Shown one piece after another: positions 35,936-44,243 of a stretch of 44,265 nucleotides of DNA (the stretch's first letter is position 1; the number at the start of each line of letters is the position of its first letter). The stretch is from Clostridia bacterium (GTDB taxonomy: Bacteria; Bacillota; Clostridia; Oscillospirales; Acutalibacteraceae): positions 1-44,265 of the forward strand of contig JAFWUH010000032.1 of the NCBI GenBank assembly GCA_017524165.1. The letters run 5' to 3'. A program made the translations under genes and the position numbers. The notes under the pieces were generated by a model that saw nothing but the letters and a program-made list of their open reading frames with translations, did not search any database and was not told the DNA's origin.

Positions 35936-36997
35936 ATGAAAAAACTTCGTTTTGGTGTCATCGGAGCAGGCGGTATTGCCGACCGCAGGACTATTCCGGG
36001 ACTTTTACAGGCAAAAAACGCCGAACTGGCGGCTGTTATGGGACCGAATTTGGCAAGGACTGAAAAAATCAGGGAAAAATACGGAGCGAAACGCGCTTAC
36101 GATCAGGAAGAAGCGCTTTTACAAGACCCTGAAGTGGATGCGGTCTATATCGCCACGCCGGTTGCCGAGCATGCCCGACAGGCAAAGTTGGCGGCCGATT
36201 ACGGTAAACATATTTTGATGGAAAAGCCGCTTGCCATGACGGCGGCAGAAGCCGAGGAAACCGTGCGGTATTGTACAGAAAAAAAGGTTCAGATCGCCGC
36301 GGGACTGATGATGCGATTCGGGACGCAAGTGCAGAACATGAAAAAAGCCATTGCCGAAGGAAAAATCGGAACGGTGGTTTCTGGATACGCGCAGTTTTCG
36401 GTTTGGCTTCCCTTTGAGGAGGGAAACTGGCGGCAAATCAAAGCCAAAGCCGGCGGCGGTGCGATGATGGATTTGAGCGTGCACACGCTGGATTTGATGG
36501 AATACATCAGCGGTATGCGGGTGACGCAGGTCGCCTCTATGAACGAAAAGATTGCCTTCCCCGAAGAAAAATATGATGTAGAGGATTCCTCGACTATGTT
36601 GTTGCGAATGGAAAACGGCGCACAGTGTGTATTACAGTCCAATTTTAATATCCCCGACGAGGTTGCACGGTGGCGGGTGGAGTTCTTCGGCACAAAGGGT
36701 CGGTTGATGGGGGATACCGTGATCGGTCAAATGGATACGGGTACCGTCAATGCCGTTTTTTTGGAAAAGAACAACGGCTATTCCGCCGACCAAACGCATC
36801 ACGATGAAAAGGGAATATCGTTATCAGGCGAATTCGGGAATTTGTATACGCGCGAGATCGAAAGCTTTGCCGATTCGGTGCTGAACGGTAAACCGCTTGT
36901 TGTGCCGGCTTCCGACGTCGTGCATCTGCAGAAAATCATGGAATATGCCTATCGCAGTTCAGCAGAAATGAAAGTCTTTCCGGTAACCGATGCTTAA
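35936..36997 (+). CDS. Gfo/Idh/MocA-family oxidoreductase
   Basis: This 353-residue protein has an N-terminal Rossmann fold with the NAD(P) motif VIGAGGIADRR (about 7-17), then DAVYIATPVAEHARQA and the conserved EKPLAMT (Lys in the active site). A C-terminal alpha/beta substrate domain contains GGGAMMDLSVHTLDLMEY, where the His is typical of the catalytic site. Members oxidise or reduce sugars, inositols or related compounds; the substrate cannot be deduced. CAGGAGG precedes the ATG. It follows mnmA by 36 bases with no terminator between, but the two functions are unrelated. Confidence 0.92.
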   Translation: MKKLRFGVIGAGGIADRRTIPGLLQAKNAELAAVMGPNLARTEKIREKYGAKRAYDQEEALLQDPEVDAVYIATPVAEHARQAKLAADYGKHILMEKPLAMTAAEAEETVRYCTEKKVQIAAGLMMRFGTQVQNMKKAIAEGKIGTVVSGYAQFSVWLPFEEGNWRQIKAKAGGGAMMDLSVHTLDLMEYISGMRVTQVASMNEKIAFPEEKYDVEDSSTMLLRMENGAQCVLQSNFNIPDEVARWRVEFFGTKGRLMGDTVIGQMDTGTVNAVFLEKNNGYSADQTHHDEKGISLSGEFGNLYTREIESFADSVLNGKPLVVPASDVVHLQKIMEYAYRSSAEMKVFPVTDA

Positions 36998-37185
36998 ACG
37001 GCGGCAAGCGCTGCGCATTTTGCAGATTTGTCAATGATGTGAGACTGAAATAGCAAAAGAAAAATCAAGAGACTGTTTTGCGATATGTTTTGTCGGAGAG
37101 AGGGGCGTATTCTGCGAGAAATAATTATTTGAAGCAGCAGATAAAAGAGAAAAAAAGAATTTGAATAATTTTCAAAAGAAAGATC

Positions 37186-37193
37186 CATACTAT
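37186..37193 (+). promoter_or_regulatory. Possible sporulation (sigma-E/K-like) -10 box
   Basis: CATACTAT matches 7 of 8 bases of the sigma-E type CATACAAT box and lies 20 bases before the ATG of the coat protein gene. No sigma-A pair is evident here. The assignment is inference. Confidence 0.3.
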
Positions 37194-37213
37194 TACCGAA
37201 AGGTGATGGTATT

Positions 37214-37666
37214 ATGACGTTAACACAAAAAGAACAATTACTGCTCAAAGACATGCAGGACGCGGAAAAGCTTTGTATCGAAAAGTACAAAACCGCCTCC
37301 GACGCCGCGCGCGACCCCCAACTGAAAAATCTGTTCAGCACGCTTTCCAACGCCGAAAGACAACACTTGTCTATTTTTGAAAAAATGGCGCAGGGCACGG
37401 TAGAACAGCCGCAGGCGGGCGGTTCACAATCCCAAACCTTTACCGCAACCTACGGCACAGAAGAAACCCCCGACAAGCAAAACGACAGCTTTCTGTGTAC
37501 CGATCTGCTGACCGCGGAAAAACACGCCTCTCATCTTTATGACACCTGCATTTTTGAATTCACCGATGAAAACGCCCGCCGCGCGATCAATACGATCCAA
37601 GCGCAGGAACAGAACCACGGAAAAACCATCTACGATTATATGCAGACCAACAGCATGTACGGTTGA
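37214..37666 (+). CDS. CotF-type spore coat protein
   Basis: The 150-residue product has the two-part helical pattern of spore coat CotF (ferritin-like) proteins. The first helix pair is LTQKEQLLLKDMQDAEKLCI with LKNLFSTLSNAERQHLSIF. A Gln/Gly-rich linker (about 60-90) follows, then SFLCTDLLTAEKHASHLYD and a closing Asn/Gln/Tyr-rich tail, YDYMQTNSMYG. Such proteins sit in the spore coat, which implies a sporulating host. AAAGGTGATGG precedes the ATG. It stands alone with its own terminator. Confidence 0.9.
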   Translation: MTLTQKEQLLLKDMQDAEKLCIEKYKTASDAARDPQLKNLFSTLSNAERQHLSIFEKMAQGTVEQPQAGGSQSQTFTATYGTEETPDKQNDSFLCTDLLTAEKHASHLYDTCIFEFTDENARRAINTIQAQEQNHGKTIYDYMQTNSMYG

Positions 37667-37682
37667 CAAGGAACCAAAAAGC

Positions 37683-37727
37683 AACGGACCGCAACAAGTA
37701 AATTTTGTTGCGGTTCGTTGTTTTTTT
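37683..37727 (+). terminator. Terminator after the coat protein gene
   Basis: AACGGACCGCAACAA and TTGTTGCGGTTCGTT pair over 15 bp with one G-T pair, followed by GTTTTTTT. Confidence 0.9.
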
Positions 37728-37746
37728 GCTTTGTGAATAAATCCGA

Positions 37747-37775
37747 TTGCAAATCCTCCGGTTTTATCTTATAAT
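37747..37775 (+). promoter_or_regulatory. Sigma-A promoter of the sortase-type surface protein
   Basis: TTGCAA, 17 bases, TATAAT, 33 bases before the GTG at 37809. Confidence 0.8.
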
Positions 37776-37808
37776 CAGGACAGAATCAATAGCAAGGGAG
37801 GATTTTCC

Positions 37809-38873
37809 GTGAAAAAAAGACGATTTGGGTTTATGTTGATTCTTGTTTTATTTCTTTCGATTCTACTGTCTGACGGCATAGCGAAAACAAATCTTTCCGC
37901 GAAAGCTTCGGAAGATATTTTATCTCATGTGCATAACGGCGTCGACTTTAAGCCGTGGACTAAAACAGATTGTATGCCAAACGAAGCCGGCAACTATTAT
38001 CTTACAAACGATGTAACGCTTCTTTCAAAATGGGTTCCTTCCGCGGGTGAAACGAATCTTTGCCTGGACGGTCACCACATCAGAAGTATCAATTCAAACG
38101 AGAATGAGCCTGTCATTCATTTGGCAGAAGGTTGCTTTTCAACGCTTTCTCTCTATGATAAGGAAAACAACAGCGGTACCGTTTCGGGCGGTTGTTCCGG
38201 TGTTACTATAGATGCCGGAATCTTTATTATGAACGGCGGCACAATTTGTCACAATTATACGCTTCATGCCGGCGGCGGTGTTGTTGTTAACGCGAACGGT
38301 TCGTTTACGATGAACGGTGGAAAAATTACGGAAAACGCGGCGGGCGCCTACAGCGGCGGCGTTAATGTTTCCAGCGGCACCTTTAAAATCAGCGGCTCAC
38401 CGATAATCAAAAACAACACGGTAGACAATCGGGAAAACAATCTGTATCTCCACAAAAATTTCCCGAAAATCGAGATCATTGATACGCTGAACCAAGACGC
38501 CCTGATCGGCGTTCATGCCGATGCGGCAAAAACCATTACTTCGGGACTGAACGGCAAAGGCAGTGCCGCAAACTTTTTCAGCGACCTTTCCGATTATCAC
38601 ATCGCAACAACCGACAACGGCGAAGCCTGTCTTCAAGAACGCATTCCGGGTGAATTTACCAACCTTGACAGCATCATTATTCCCGCGACGCCCGAACCCG
38701 AATCACAACATTCCGTCGCCACGGTCGAACAAGATAAAACAAATCCGCCAAACAGCGAAAAATCACCCGCAACAGGCGACGACCTTTCAACCGTTTTGTG
38801 TTTCCTGATTCTTGCAGGATTGGGGCTGTTTGCGTCTGTTGCGGGCAAAAAATGTAAAATGACTACAGAATAA
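37809..38873 (+). CDS. Sortase-anchored beta-helix-like surface protein
   Basis: This 354-residue protein starts at GTG with GGGAGG 7 bases upstream. It has a signal peptide (KKRRFGFMLILVLFLSILL). The body has a repeat-like beta pattern: NLCLDGHHIRSI, GTVSGGCSGV, FIMNGGTICHN, GSFTMNGGKITENAAG and YSGGVNVSSGTF. This is the mark of a right-handed beta-helix. The C-terminus is a cell-wall sorting signal of the variant type SPATGDD, followed by a hydrophobic helix and the basic tail GKKCK. It would be attached to the wall by a sortase, which is not in this window. The pattern DLNGHTI/LDGHHI plus a following LTLxD links it to the fold of the 1406-residue dockerin protein. Ligand unknown. Confidence 0.88.
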   Translation: MKKRRFGFMLILVLFLSILLSDGIAKTNLSAKASEDILSHVHNGVDFKPWTKTDCMPNEAGNYYLTNDVTLLSKWVPSAGETNLCLDGHHIRSINSNENEPVIHLAEGCFSTLSLYDKENNSGTVSGGCSGVTIDAGIFIMNGGTICHNYTLHAGGGVVVNANGSFTMNGGKITENAAGAYSGGVNVSSGTFKISGSPIIKNNTVDNRENNLYLHKNFPKIEIIDTLNQDALIGVHADAAKTITSGLNGKGSAANFFSDLSDYHIATTDNGEACLQERIPGEFTNLDSIIIPATPEPESQHSVATVEQDKTNPPNSEKSPATGDDLSTVLCFLILAGLGLFASVAGKKCKMTTE

Positions 38874-38885
38874 ATATATATTTTT

Positions 38886-39875
38886 TCACTTTTTTATTTC
38901 TTCGTCTGAATTCCGATTCCTCAAAAGCTTCCGGATTGCATCCCCGTCAGGCATGACGCATAACGCGCCTTTTTTGGTGGTAATCAGCGCAGAAGCGGCG
39001 CTTGCAAACCGCATCATTTTCGTTAGGCGTTCGCGATTCAAGTCCGAACCCCCGTTTTCGAGGATTCCGTTCAGCAGACAACCGCAGAAGGTATCGCCGG
39101 CGCCGGTGGTATCTACCGTATCCGTGCGGAGAAACGCTTCGGTGTGAACGGCGATATCCTGATAATAGGCGTCGCTGCCGTTCTTGCCGTCGGTCACAAC
39201 GATCAGCGAAATCGCATATTGCGCCCGCAAGCGTTTGACGGCGGTTTGCAGGTCGCTCTCTTTGGTAAACCAACACAATTCATCCGCCGAGATTTTTAAA
39301 ATATCACAATGGGTTAGTCCAAATGAAACGGCTTGAGCCAACACATCCTCATTCTGCCAAAGATTGAATCGGAGATTCGGGTCAAAGGATAAAAGAAGTC
39401 CGTGCTTTTGCGCAAGCGCAACGGCGCGCTCGGTTGCCGCCGCGGCGGACGAGTGCGTCATCGACAAGGTGCCGTAATGGAAGATTTTTGACCCGGCAAT
39501 CATCTCCTCCGAAATTTCCTGTTCACACAACATCGTATCTGCGCCCGGCTCTCTGTAAAAAGAAAATTCGCGTTCGCCGTCCGGTGCGTTATGAATAAAA
39601 GCAAGGGTCGTCGGCACGCTGTTGTCCGCATACAGACAAGTGGTATCAATGCCCAGCGATTGCACCTTATCCTTGAGCATATTTCCCAAGAAATCTTGCC
39701 CGACCTTGCCGATAAACGCCGTCTTTTTCCCGAGCTTTGCCAACATGGCAAGCACATTACACGGCGCGCCCCCGGGATTCGCTTCAAACAACATATTGTC
39801 CTGCGCGCTTCTTCCTGCGCCGGAAAAATCGACCAACAGCTCACCGAGTGCGATGACATCAAACGATTTTTTCAT
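38886..39875 (-). CDS. PfkB-family carbohydrate kinase (fructokinase-like)
   Basis: This 329-residue kinase phosphorylates a sugar, most likely fructose, with ATP. Motifs seen are VIALGELLVDFSG at the N-terminus, the first PfkB signature region NPGGAPCNVLAMLAKLG with GKVGQDFLG, and the second signature DTTGAGDTFCGCLLNG containing the catalytic Asp. I chose ATG 39875 with GGGAGG upstream; the open frame before it runs into the repeat-rich DNA and does not look like protein. It converges on the sortase-type gene with only 12 bases between the stops and no clear terminator. The tRNA pair lies upstream on the same strand behind a strong terminator. Confidence 0.93.
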   Translation of the reverse strand: MKKSFDVIALGELLVDFSGAGRSAQDNMLFEANPGGAPCNVLAMLAKLGKKTAFIGKVGQDFLGNMLKDKVQSLGIDTTCLYADNSVPTTLAFIHNAPDGEREFSFYREPGADTMLCEQEISEEMIAGSKIFHYGTLSMTHSSAAAATERAVALAQKHGLLLSFDPNLRFNLWQNEDVLAQAVSFGLTHCDILKISADELCWFTKESDLQTAVKRLRAQYAISLIVVTDGKNGSDAYYQDIAVHTEAFLRTDTVDTTGAGDTFCGCLLNGILENGGSDLNRERLTKMMRFASAASALITTKKGALCVMPDGDAIRKLLRNRNSDEEIKK

Positions 39876-39918
39876 GCGGACCTCCCGACTTCTGATTTTG
39901 CGGCTTTGCCAAAAAGCA

Positions 39919-39981
39919 AAAACCGTCCTTTTCGAATCTCTGCTTTCATGAAAACTACCCCCCCACCCTTTTCGGGTGGGG
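39919..39981. repeat. Direct repeat, copy A
   Basis: This 63-base copy begins AAAACCGTCCTTTTCGAATC and ends in a CCCACCC/GGGTGGG hairpin. It matches copy B at 40116-40177 except for one base in the C run. Confidence 0.9.
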
Positions 39982-40115
39982 AAGTTAAAAAACAGTCTCT
40001 GCCCACTTTTGGGTCTCTGCTTTCCGGTCGCCCGATTCGCTTGGCGTCTGCCGACGCCGACACGCACCCGGACTTGTCGACCGTCCCCCGGAAGGTCGAC
40101 ATTTTGCCTTTCGGC

Positions 40116-40177
40116 AAAACCGTCCTTTTCGAATCTCTGCTTTCATGAAAACTACCCCCCACCCTTTTCGGGTGGGG
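40116..40177. repeat. Direct repeat, copy B
   Basis: This is the second copy of the 62-63 base unit, about 197 bases from copy A. The DNA between contains further hairpins (GTCGACC/GGTCGAC at 40076-40100 and GGCGTC/GACGCC at 40043-40058). Copy B overlaps the tRNA-Glu terminator. Confidence 0.9.
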
Positions 40178-40186
40178 GGTAGTTTT
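40148..40186 (-). terminator. Terminator after tRNA-Glu
   Basis: AAAACTACCCCCCACCC and GGGTGGGGGGTAGTTTT form a perfect 17-bp hairpin that begins at the tRNA-Glu 3' end. On the - strand it ends in TTTT. Confidence 0.8.
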
Positions 40187-40261
40187 GGTGACCCGGACGA
40201 GATTCGAACTCGTGTTACCGCCGTGAAAGGGCGGTGTCTTAGGCCTCTTGACCACCGGGCC
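40186..40261 (-). tRNA. tRNA-Glu (anticodon TTC)
   Basis: The - strand gives a 76-nt cloverleaf: acceptor GGCCCGG, D-arm GGTCAAGAGGCC, anticodon stem CCGCC-CTTTCAC-GGCGG with anticodon TTC, T-arm ACGAG-TTCGAAT-CTCGT, and encoded CCA. Confidence 0.96.
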
Positions 40262-40264
40262 GGA

Positions 40265-40341
40265 TGGTGGCTGTAATTGGATTTGAACCAATGACACTGC
40301 GGGTATGAACCGCATGCTCTAGCCAACTGAGCTATACAGCC
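40265..40341 (-). tRNA. tRNA-Met (anticodon CAT, elongator-like)
   Basis: The - strand gives a 77-nt cloverleaf: acceptor GGCTGTA, D-arm GCTCAGTTGGCTAGAGC, anticodon stem TGCGG-TTCATAC-CCGCA with anticodon CAT, T-arm ATTGG-TTCAAAT-CCAAT, and encoded CCA. The paired first base argues against an initiator. It lies 3 bases before tRNA-Glu in the same transcript. Confidence 0.95.
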
Positions 40342-40380
40342 GTGTCTGTTCGGCCGCTTTTCTCTGACCGAGACTAACTT

Positions 40381-40409
40381 ATTATATCGGGTGACGCTCT
40401 GTTTGTCAA
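40381..40409 (-). promoter_or_regulatory. Consensus sigma-A promoter of the tRNA pair
   Basis: On the - strand TTGACA (40404-40409), 17 bases, TATAAT (40381-40386): a perfect consensus, 40 bases before tRNA-Met. Confidence 0.92.
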
Positions 40410-40449
40410 GCCCTAAAAAAAATAATTTTTCTATTGCTTCCTTTTTTTC

Positions 40450-40478
40450 TTGATTTTTATCCTTTTTTTCGGTACAAT
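40450..40478 (+). promoter_or_regulatory. Sigma-A promoter of the symporter gene
   Basis: TTGATT, 17 bases, TACAAT, 49 bases before the ATG at 40528. It is divergent from the tRNA promoter. Confidence 0.75.
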
Positions 40479-40527
40479 AGTGACATGTTTTTCCTTATTA
40501 TGGAAAGTTTTTTGAGAGGAGACTTTT

Positions 40528-41961
40528 ATGAATTGGAATGATTGGATTACAGCGGCAGACGATTTTGTTTGGGGATGGGTCCTCATTATTCTGATCATCG
40601 GTGCCGGCATCTTGCTGACCGTGCGCACCCGTTTTGTGCAGATTTTTCATCTCGGCAGGGCGCTGAAATTTATGGTGAAAAACGAACAGGGCGGAAAGGG
40701 TGAGGTCTCCTCCTTCGGCGCGCTTTGCACAGCGCTTTCGGCAACCATCGGTACCGGCAATATCGTCGGTGTTGCCACCGCCATCGTTGCCGGCGGTCCC
40801 GGCGCTCTTTTTTGGATGATTCTGGCGGCTTTTTTCGGTATGGCAACCAAATATTCCGAAGGACTTTTAGCAATTAAATACCGTACCGTGGACGAAAACG
40901 GTCATGTTTTGGGCGGTCCTTTCTACTATATTGAACGCGGAATTCATGAGGTTCTCGGCGGAAATTGGAAATGGCTCGGTAAGCTTTTTGCCTTCTTCGG
41001 CACGCTCGCCGGCATCATGGGCATTGGTACCATTACCCAAATCAACGGGATTACCGAAGCCGCAGACCGTATTTTCAAAGAAAAACCGCTCTTTACGCTC
41101 GGCGACAAAGCCATTACGGTTCCGATCATCATTTGCGGCGCTGTGGTGACCGTCTTGGCAGCACTGGTTATTCTCGGCGGCATTAAACGAATCGCCCGTG
41201 TCTCCGAGATTGTTATTCCCTTTATCACCTTCTTTTATCTCCTTTTATCCTTTATTATTTTCTTTTACAATATCAAAGCGGTTCCCTCCGCCGTTGTATT
41301 GATTGTAAAAAGCGCATTTGATATTTCAGCCGTTGGCGGCGCCATTGTCGGTTTATCGCTGAAAACGGTCATTCAAAAGGGCGTCGGCCGCGGTATCTTT
41401 TCCAACGAAGCCGGTCTCGGCTCGGCGCCGATCGCCGCCGCCGCCGCACAGACAAATTCCTGTGTTCGTCAGGGATTGGTCACCATGACAGGCACCTTTA
41501 TTGATACTATCGTCATCTGCACCATGACCGGTCTTTCCATTGTAATCACCGGCGCATGGAATCCTGAAATCACCGGGGAAGCGCTGCAGGGCTTCCATGT
41601 TTCCGCCTACGCCTGGGAACACGGTTTGCCTTTTGCCGATAATTTCTGCATGATTTATCTTTCCGTTTGCCTGTCTTTCTTCGCGTTCACCACCATTCTC
41701 GGTTGGAATTACTATTCCGAGCGTTGCCTGGAATACCTCTTAGGCGCACCGAAAAAAACGCCGCTTTTCCTTTTTCGTATCCTTTATATCCTTGCGGTTG
41801 CGGTCGGTCCTTATTTGACCGTTTCCGCCGTTTGGAATCTGGCGGATATTGCCAACGGTTTAATGGCTTTTCCGAACTTGGTTGCCTTAATCTTGTTAAG
41901 CGGTGTGGTCAGCAAAGAGACCAAAGCCTATTTTCAAGCCGAACGACATCGTTTAAGATAG
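40528..41961 (+). CDS. Alanine/glycine:cation symporter (AGCS family)
   Basis: This 477-residue membrane protein imports alanine or glycine with Na+ or H+. It has about 10-11 hydrophobic segments and the AGCS hallmarks: SSFGALCTALSATIGTGNIV (the GTGNI loop), VATAIVAGGPGALFWM, FGMATKYSEGLLAIKYR, GIGTITQ, and GVGRGIFSNEAGLGSAPIAA in the second half. AGAGGAG precedes the ATG. Length and ends are normal. It is a single gene with its own promoter; the CIRCE dyad after the stop may also help end its transcript. Confidence 0.95.
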   Translation: MNWNDWITAADDFVWGWVLIILIIGAGILLTVRTRFVQIFHLGRALKFMVKNEQGGKGEVSSFGALCTALSATIGTGNIVGVATAIVAGGPGALFWMILAAFFGMATKYSEGLLAIKYRTVDENGHVLGGPFYYIERGIHEVLGGNWKWLGKLFAFFGTLAGIMGIGTITQINGITEAADRIFKEKPLFTLGDKAITVPIIICGAVVTVLAALVILGGIKRIARVSEIVIPFITFFYLLLSFIIFFYNIKAVPSAVVLIVKSAFDISAVGGAIVGLSLKTVIQKGVGRGIFSNEAGLGSAPIAAAAAQTNSCVRQGLVTMTGTFIDTIVICTMTGLSIVITGAWNPEITGEALQGFHVSAYAWEHGLPFADNFCMIYLSVCLSFFAFTTILGWNYYSERCLEYLLGAPKKTPLFLFRILYILAVAVGPYLTVSAVWNLADIANGLMAFPNLVALILLSGVVSKETKAYFQAERHRLR

Positions 41962-41976
41962 ACTTTATTTCAAAAA

Positions 41977-42003
41977 TTAGCACTCTCGTTTTGAGAGTGC
42001 TAA
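41977..42003 (+). promoter_or_regulatory. CIRCE element (HrcA operator) before htpG
   Basis: TTAGCACTC-N9-GAGTGCTAA is an exact match to the CIRCE consensus. HrcA binds CIRCE and represses chaperone genes until heat stress. It lies about 200 bases before the htpG ATG. A weak TTGAGA/TATTCA pair (41991-42019) overlaps its right arm. Confidence 0.93.
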
Positions 42004-42200
42004 TTTTACAAAATATTCATATTTTGTTCACAAAATACCTCTTCTCAGCTCCTATACTGTAGCATAGCGCGAGTTTGCCGAAAGGCTGACGCCTTTTAAA
42101 AACGAGCGCAAGCAAGATGATAAAAGGCGGCGAGCCAAACCGTAATGAGTTCGACTCCCGCCAGATTAAACACAAAAAATCAAAAAAAGAAGGGTTTTCC

Positions 42201-44090
42201 ATGCGCACCAAGCAATTTAAGTCTGAATCCAAAAAACTGATGGATATGATGATTCATTCCATCTACACGCATAAGGAGATCTTTTTGCGTGAGATCATTT
42301 CCAATGCCTCCGACGCTTTGGACAAATTATATTTTCGCTCGTTGACCGATTCTTCGGTCGGTCTTTCTGCCGACGATTTTGTCATTCGCATTACCGTCGA
42401 CAAAGACGCCCGCACTTTAACGGTCAGCGATAACGGCTGCGGCATGACCGAGGACGAGCTGGACGCCAATCTCGGCACCATTGCCAAGAGCGGTTCTTCT
42501 GCATTCAAAGCCGAAAACGAAAAAACCGAAAATGTTGATATTATCGGTCAGTTCGGCGTTGGATTTTATTCAGCTTTTATGGTCAGCGATGATGTCACGG
42601 TCATTACGAAGGCTTTCGGCAGTGACCAAGCCTTTTGCTGGCATTCCACGGGTGCAGACGGGTATACCGTTGCTCCCGGTGAAAAGGACAGCTTCGGCAC
42701 CGATGTCATCATGCATTTAAAGGACGATACCGAAGACGAAAAATACAGCGAGTTTTTGGATCCGTACCGCATCAGCAGTTTAGTGAAAAAATATTCCGAC
42801 TACATCCGTCACCCCATCCAAATGATGTTCCCGACCAAAAAGCCGATTGAGGGCAAGGAAAACGAGTATGAGGATGTCTTGGAGGATCGTACTTTAAACA
42901 GCCGTATTCCGCTTTGGAAGAAAAATAAAAACGAAATCACCGAAGAAGAATACAACCGTTTTTATCAAGATAAATTTTTTGATTACGACGCACCAGCGCG
43001 GGTCATTCATGTGGCGACCGAAGGTCAGGCAACCTATCACGCGCTGCTCTTTATTCCGAAACACCCCGCCTTTGATTACTATACCAAGGAATACGAAAAA
43101 GGGTTACAGCTTTATTCCCGCGGCGTTTTGATCATGGATAAATGCGCCGATCTGTTGCCCGATTATTTCAGCTTTGTCAAGGGTCTTGTCGACAGTGAAG
43201 ACCTCTCGCTGAACATTTCCCGCGAAATGTTACAGCATGACGGTCAGTTAAAGCTGATTGCCAAAACGCTGGAAAAGAAAATCAAAAGTGAATTGGAAAA
43301 AATGCTGAAAAACGACCGCGAAGCCTATGAAGCCTTTTTCAAGTCTTTCGGCGCGCAGTTGAAATTCGGTATTTACAACGATTACGGCATGCATCAGGAT
43401 ACCTTAAAAGATCTGCTTCTTTTCCCCTCGTCGTTTGAAAAGAAACCCGTGACCTTGAAAGAATACCGCGAGCGGATGCCGGAAGATCAAAAGAACATTT
43501 ACTACGGTTGCGGTGAAACGGTCGAAAAAATCGAGATTTTACCGCAATGTGACGCCGTGCGTGCCAAAGGATATGAGATTCTTTATTTGACCGAAAATGT
43601 CGATGAATTCGCCCTGAAAATGATGCGCGCCTATGACGAGAAGACCTTTATCAATATTTGCGACGAATCTTTAGATCTTTCCAGCGAGGAAGATAAAAAG
43701 GCGCTGGAATCGGAAAATGAGCAAGCAAAAGGCTTATTTGACGCGATGAAGGAAATTTTAGGCGACGCCGTATCAAGTGTTCGCTTCACCGACAAATTAA
43801 ACGAACATCCCGTTTGTCTGACGAGCGAGGGCGGTGTTTCCCTGGAAATGGAAAAAACACTGAATGCCATGCCGGGGGCAGAACAAAACAAGGTCAAAGC
43901 CACGCTGATTTTGGAAATCAATCATCGTCATGCGATTGCCGAAAAACTTCAATCTTTAGCGGAAAGCAACCGCGACGAATTAGAAAAATACACCAAGCTT
44001 CTTTACGGCGAAGCCTGTTTGATCGGCGGTAAATCGGTCGCCGATCCGCTGGAACACAGCAGACTCGTTTGTGAACTGATGACAAAATAA
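42201..44090 (+). CDS. htpG: Chaperone protein HtpG (Hsp90)
   Basis: HtpG is the bacterial Hsp90, a dimeric ATP-driven chaperone of the cytoplasm. The 629-residue product has the GHKL ATPase domain with the motifs LREIISNASDALDKL, DNGCGMT and GQFGVGFYSAFMV. The middle domain has YSRGVLIMDKCADLLPDY and DLSLNISREMLQ, and a C-terminal dimerisation domain follows. I chose ATG 42201 with AGAAGGG about 8 bases upstream; the frame is open from 42117, but MRTKQFKSE is the typical family start. The CIRCE dyad upstream indicates HrcA control. The leader (42060-42200) contains GCCTTTT/AAAAGGC pairing and a tRNA-T-arm-like stretch. A strong terminator follows. Confidence 0.96.
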   Translation: MRTKQFKSESKKLMDMMIHSIYTHKEIFLREIISNASDALDKLYFRSLTDSSVGLSADDFVIRITVDKDARTLTVSDNGCGMTEDELDANLGTIAKSGSSAFKAENEKTENVDIIGQFGVGFYSAFMVSDDVTVITKAFGSDQAFCWHSTGADGYTVAPGEKDSFGTDVIMHLKDDTEDEKYSEFLDPYRISSLVKKYSDYIRHPIQMMFPTKKPIEGKENEYEDVLEDRTLNSRIPLWKKNKNEITEEEYNRFYQDKFFDYDAPARVIHVATEGQATYHALLFIPKHPAFDYYTKEYEKGLQLYSRGVLIMDKCADLLPDYFSFVKGLVDSEDLSLNISREMLQHDGQLKLIAKTLEKKIKSELEKMLKNDREAYEAFFKSFGAQLKFGIYNDYGMHQDTLKDLLLFPSSFEKKPVTLKEYRERMPEDQKNIYYGCGETVEKIEILPQCDAVRAKGYEILYLTENVDEFALKMMRAYDEKTFINICDESLDLSSEEDKKALESENEQAKGLFDAMKEILGDAVSSVRFTDKLNEHPVCLTSEGGVSLEMEKTLNAMPGAEQNKVKATLILEINHRHAIAEKLQSLAESNRDELEKYTKLLYGEACLIGGKSVADPLEHSRLVCELMTK

Positions 44091-44097
44091 ACACGAA

Positions 44098-44133
44098 GGT
44101 GCCCTTTTCGGTTGCGAAAAGGGCACTTTTTTT
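44098..44133 (+). terminator. Terminator after htpG
   Basis: AAGGTGCCCTTTTCG-gttg-CGAAAAGGGCACTTTT, followed by more T. The stem is nearly perfect. Confidence 0.92.
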
Positions 44134-44164
44134 AAAAAAACGGTGGATAAATCTGTTTTTTCGA

Positions 44165-44193
44165 TTGAAAAATACAAAAAGATATGCTATACT
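44165..44193 (+). promoter_or_regulatory. Sigma-A promoter of the last gene
   Basis: TTGAAA, 17 bases, TATACT, 50 bases before the ATG at 44244, followed by a long AT-only leader. Confidence 0.8.
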
Positions 44194-44243
44194 GGTAAAA
44201 GTTATATTATATATTTTATTATATATATTTAAGGGGGATATTT

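Noticed and set aside
39876..40315. Open frames through the repeat region upstream of the sugar kinase
   Set aside because: They read the hairpin repeats and cross tRNA-Glu; not protein coding.
40265..40341. Initiator tRNA or CAU-type tRNA-Ile
   Set aside because: The acceptor stem starts with a paired G-C and the stem and loop fit elongator tRNA-Met; tRNA-Ile2 cannot be fully excluded without a model search.
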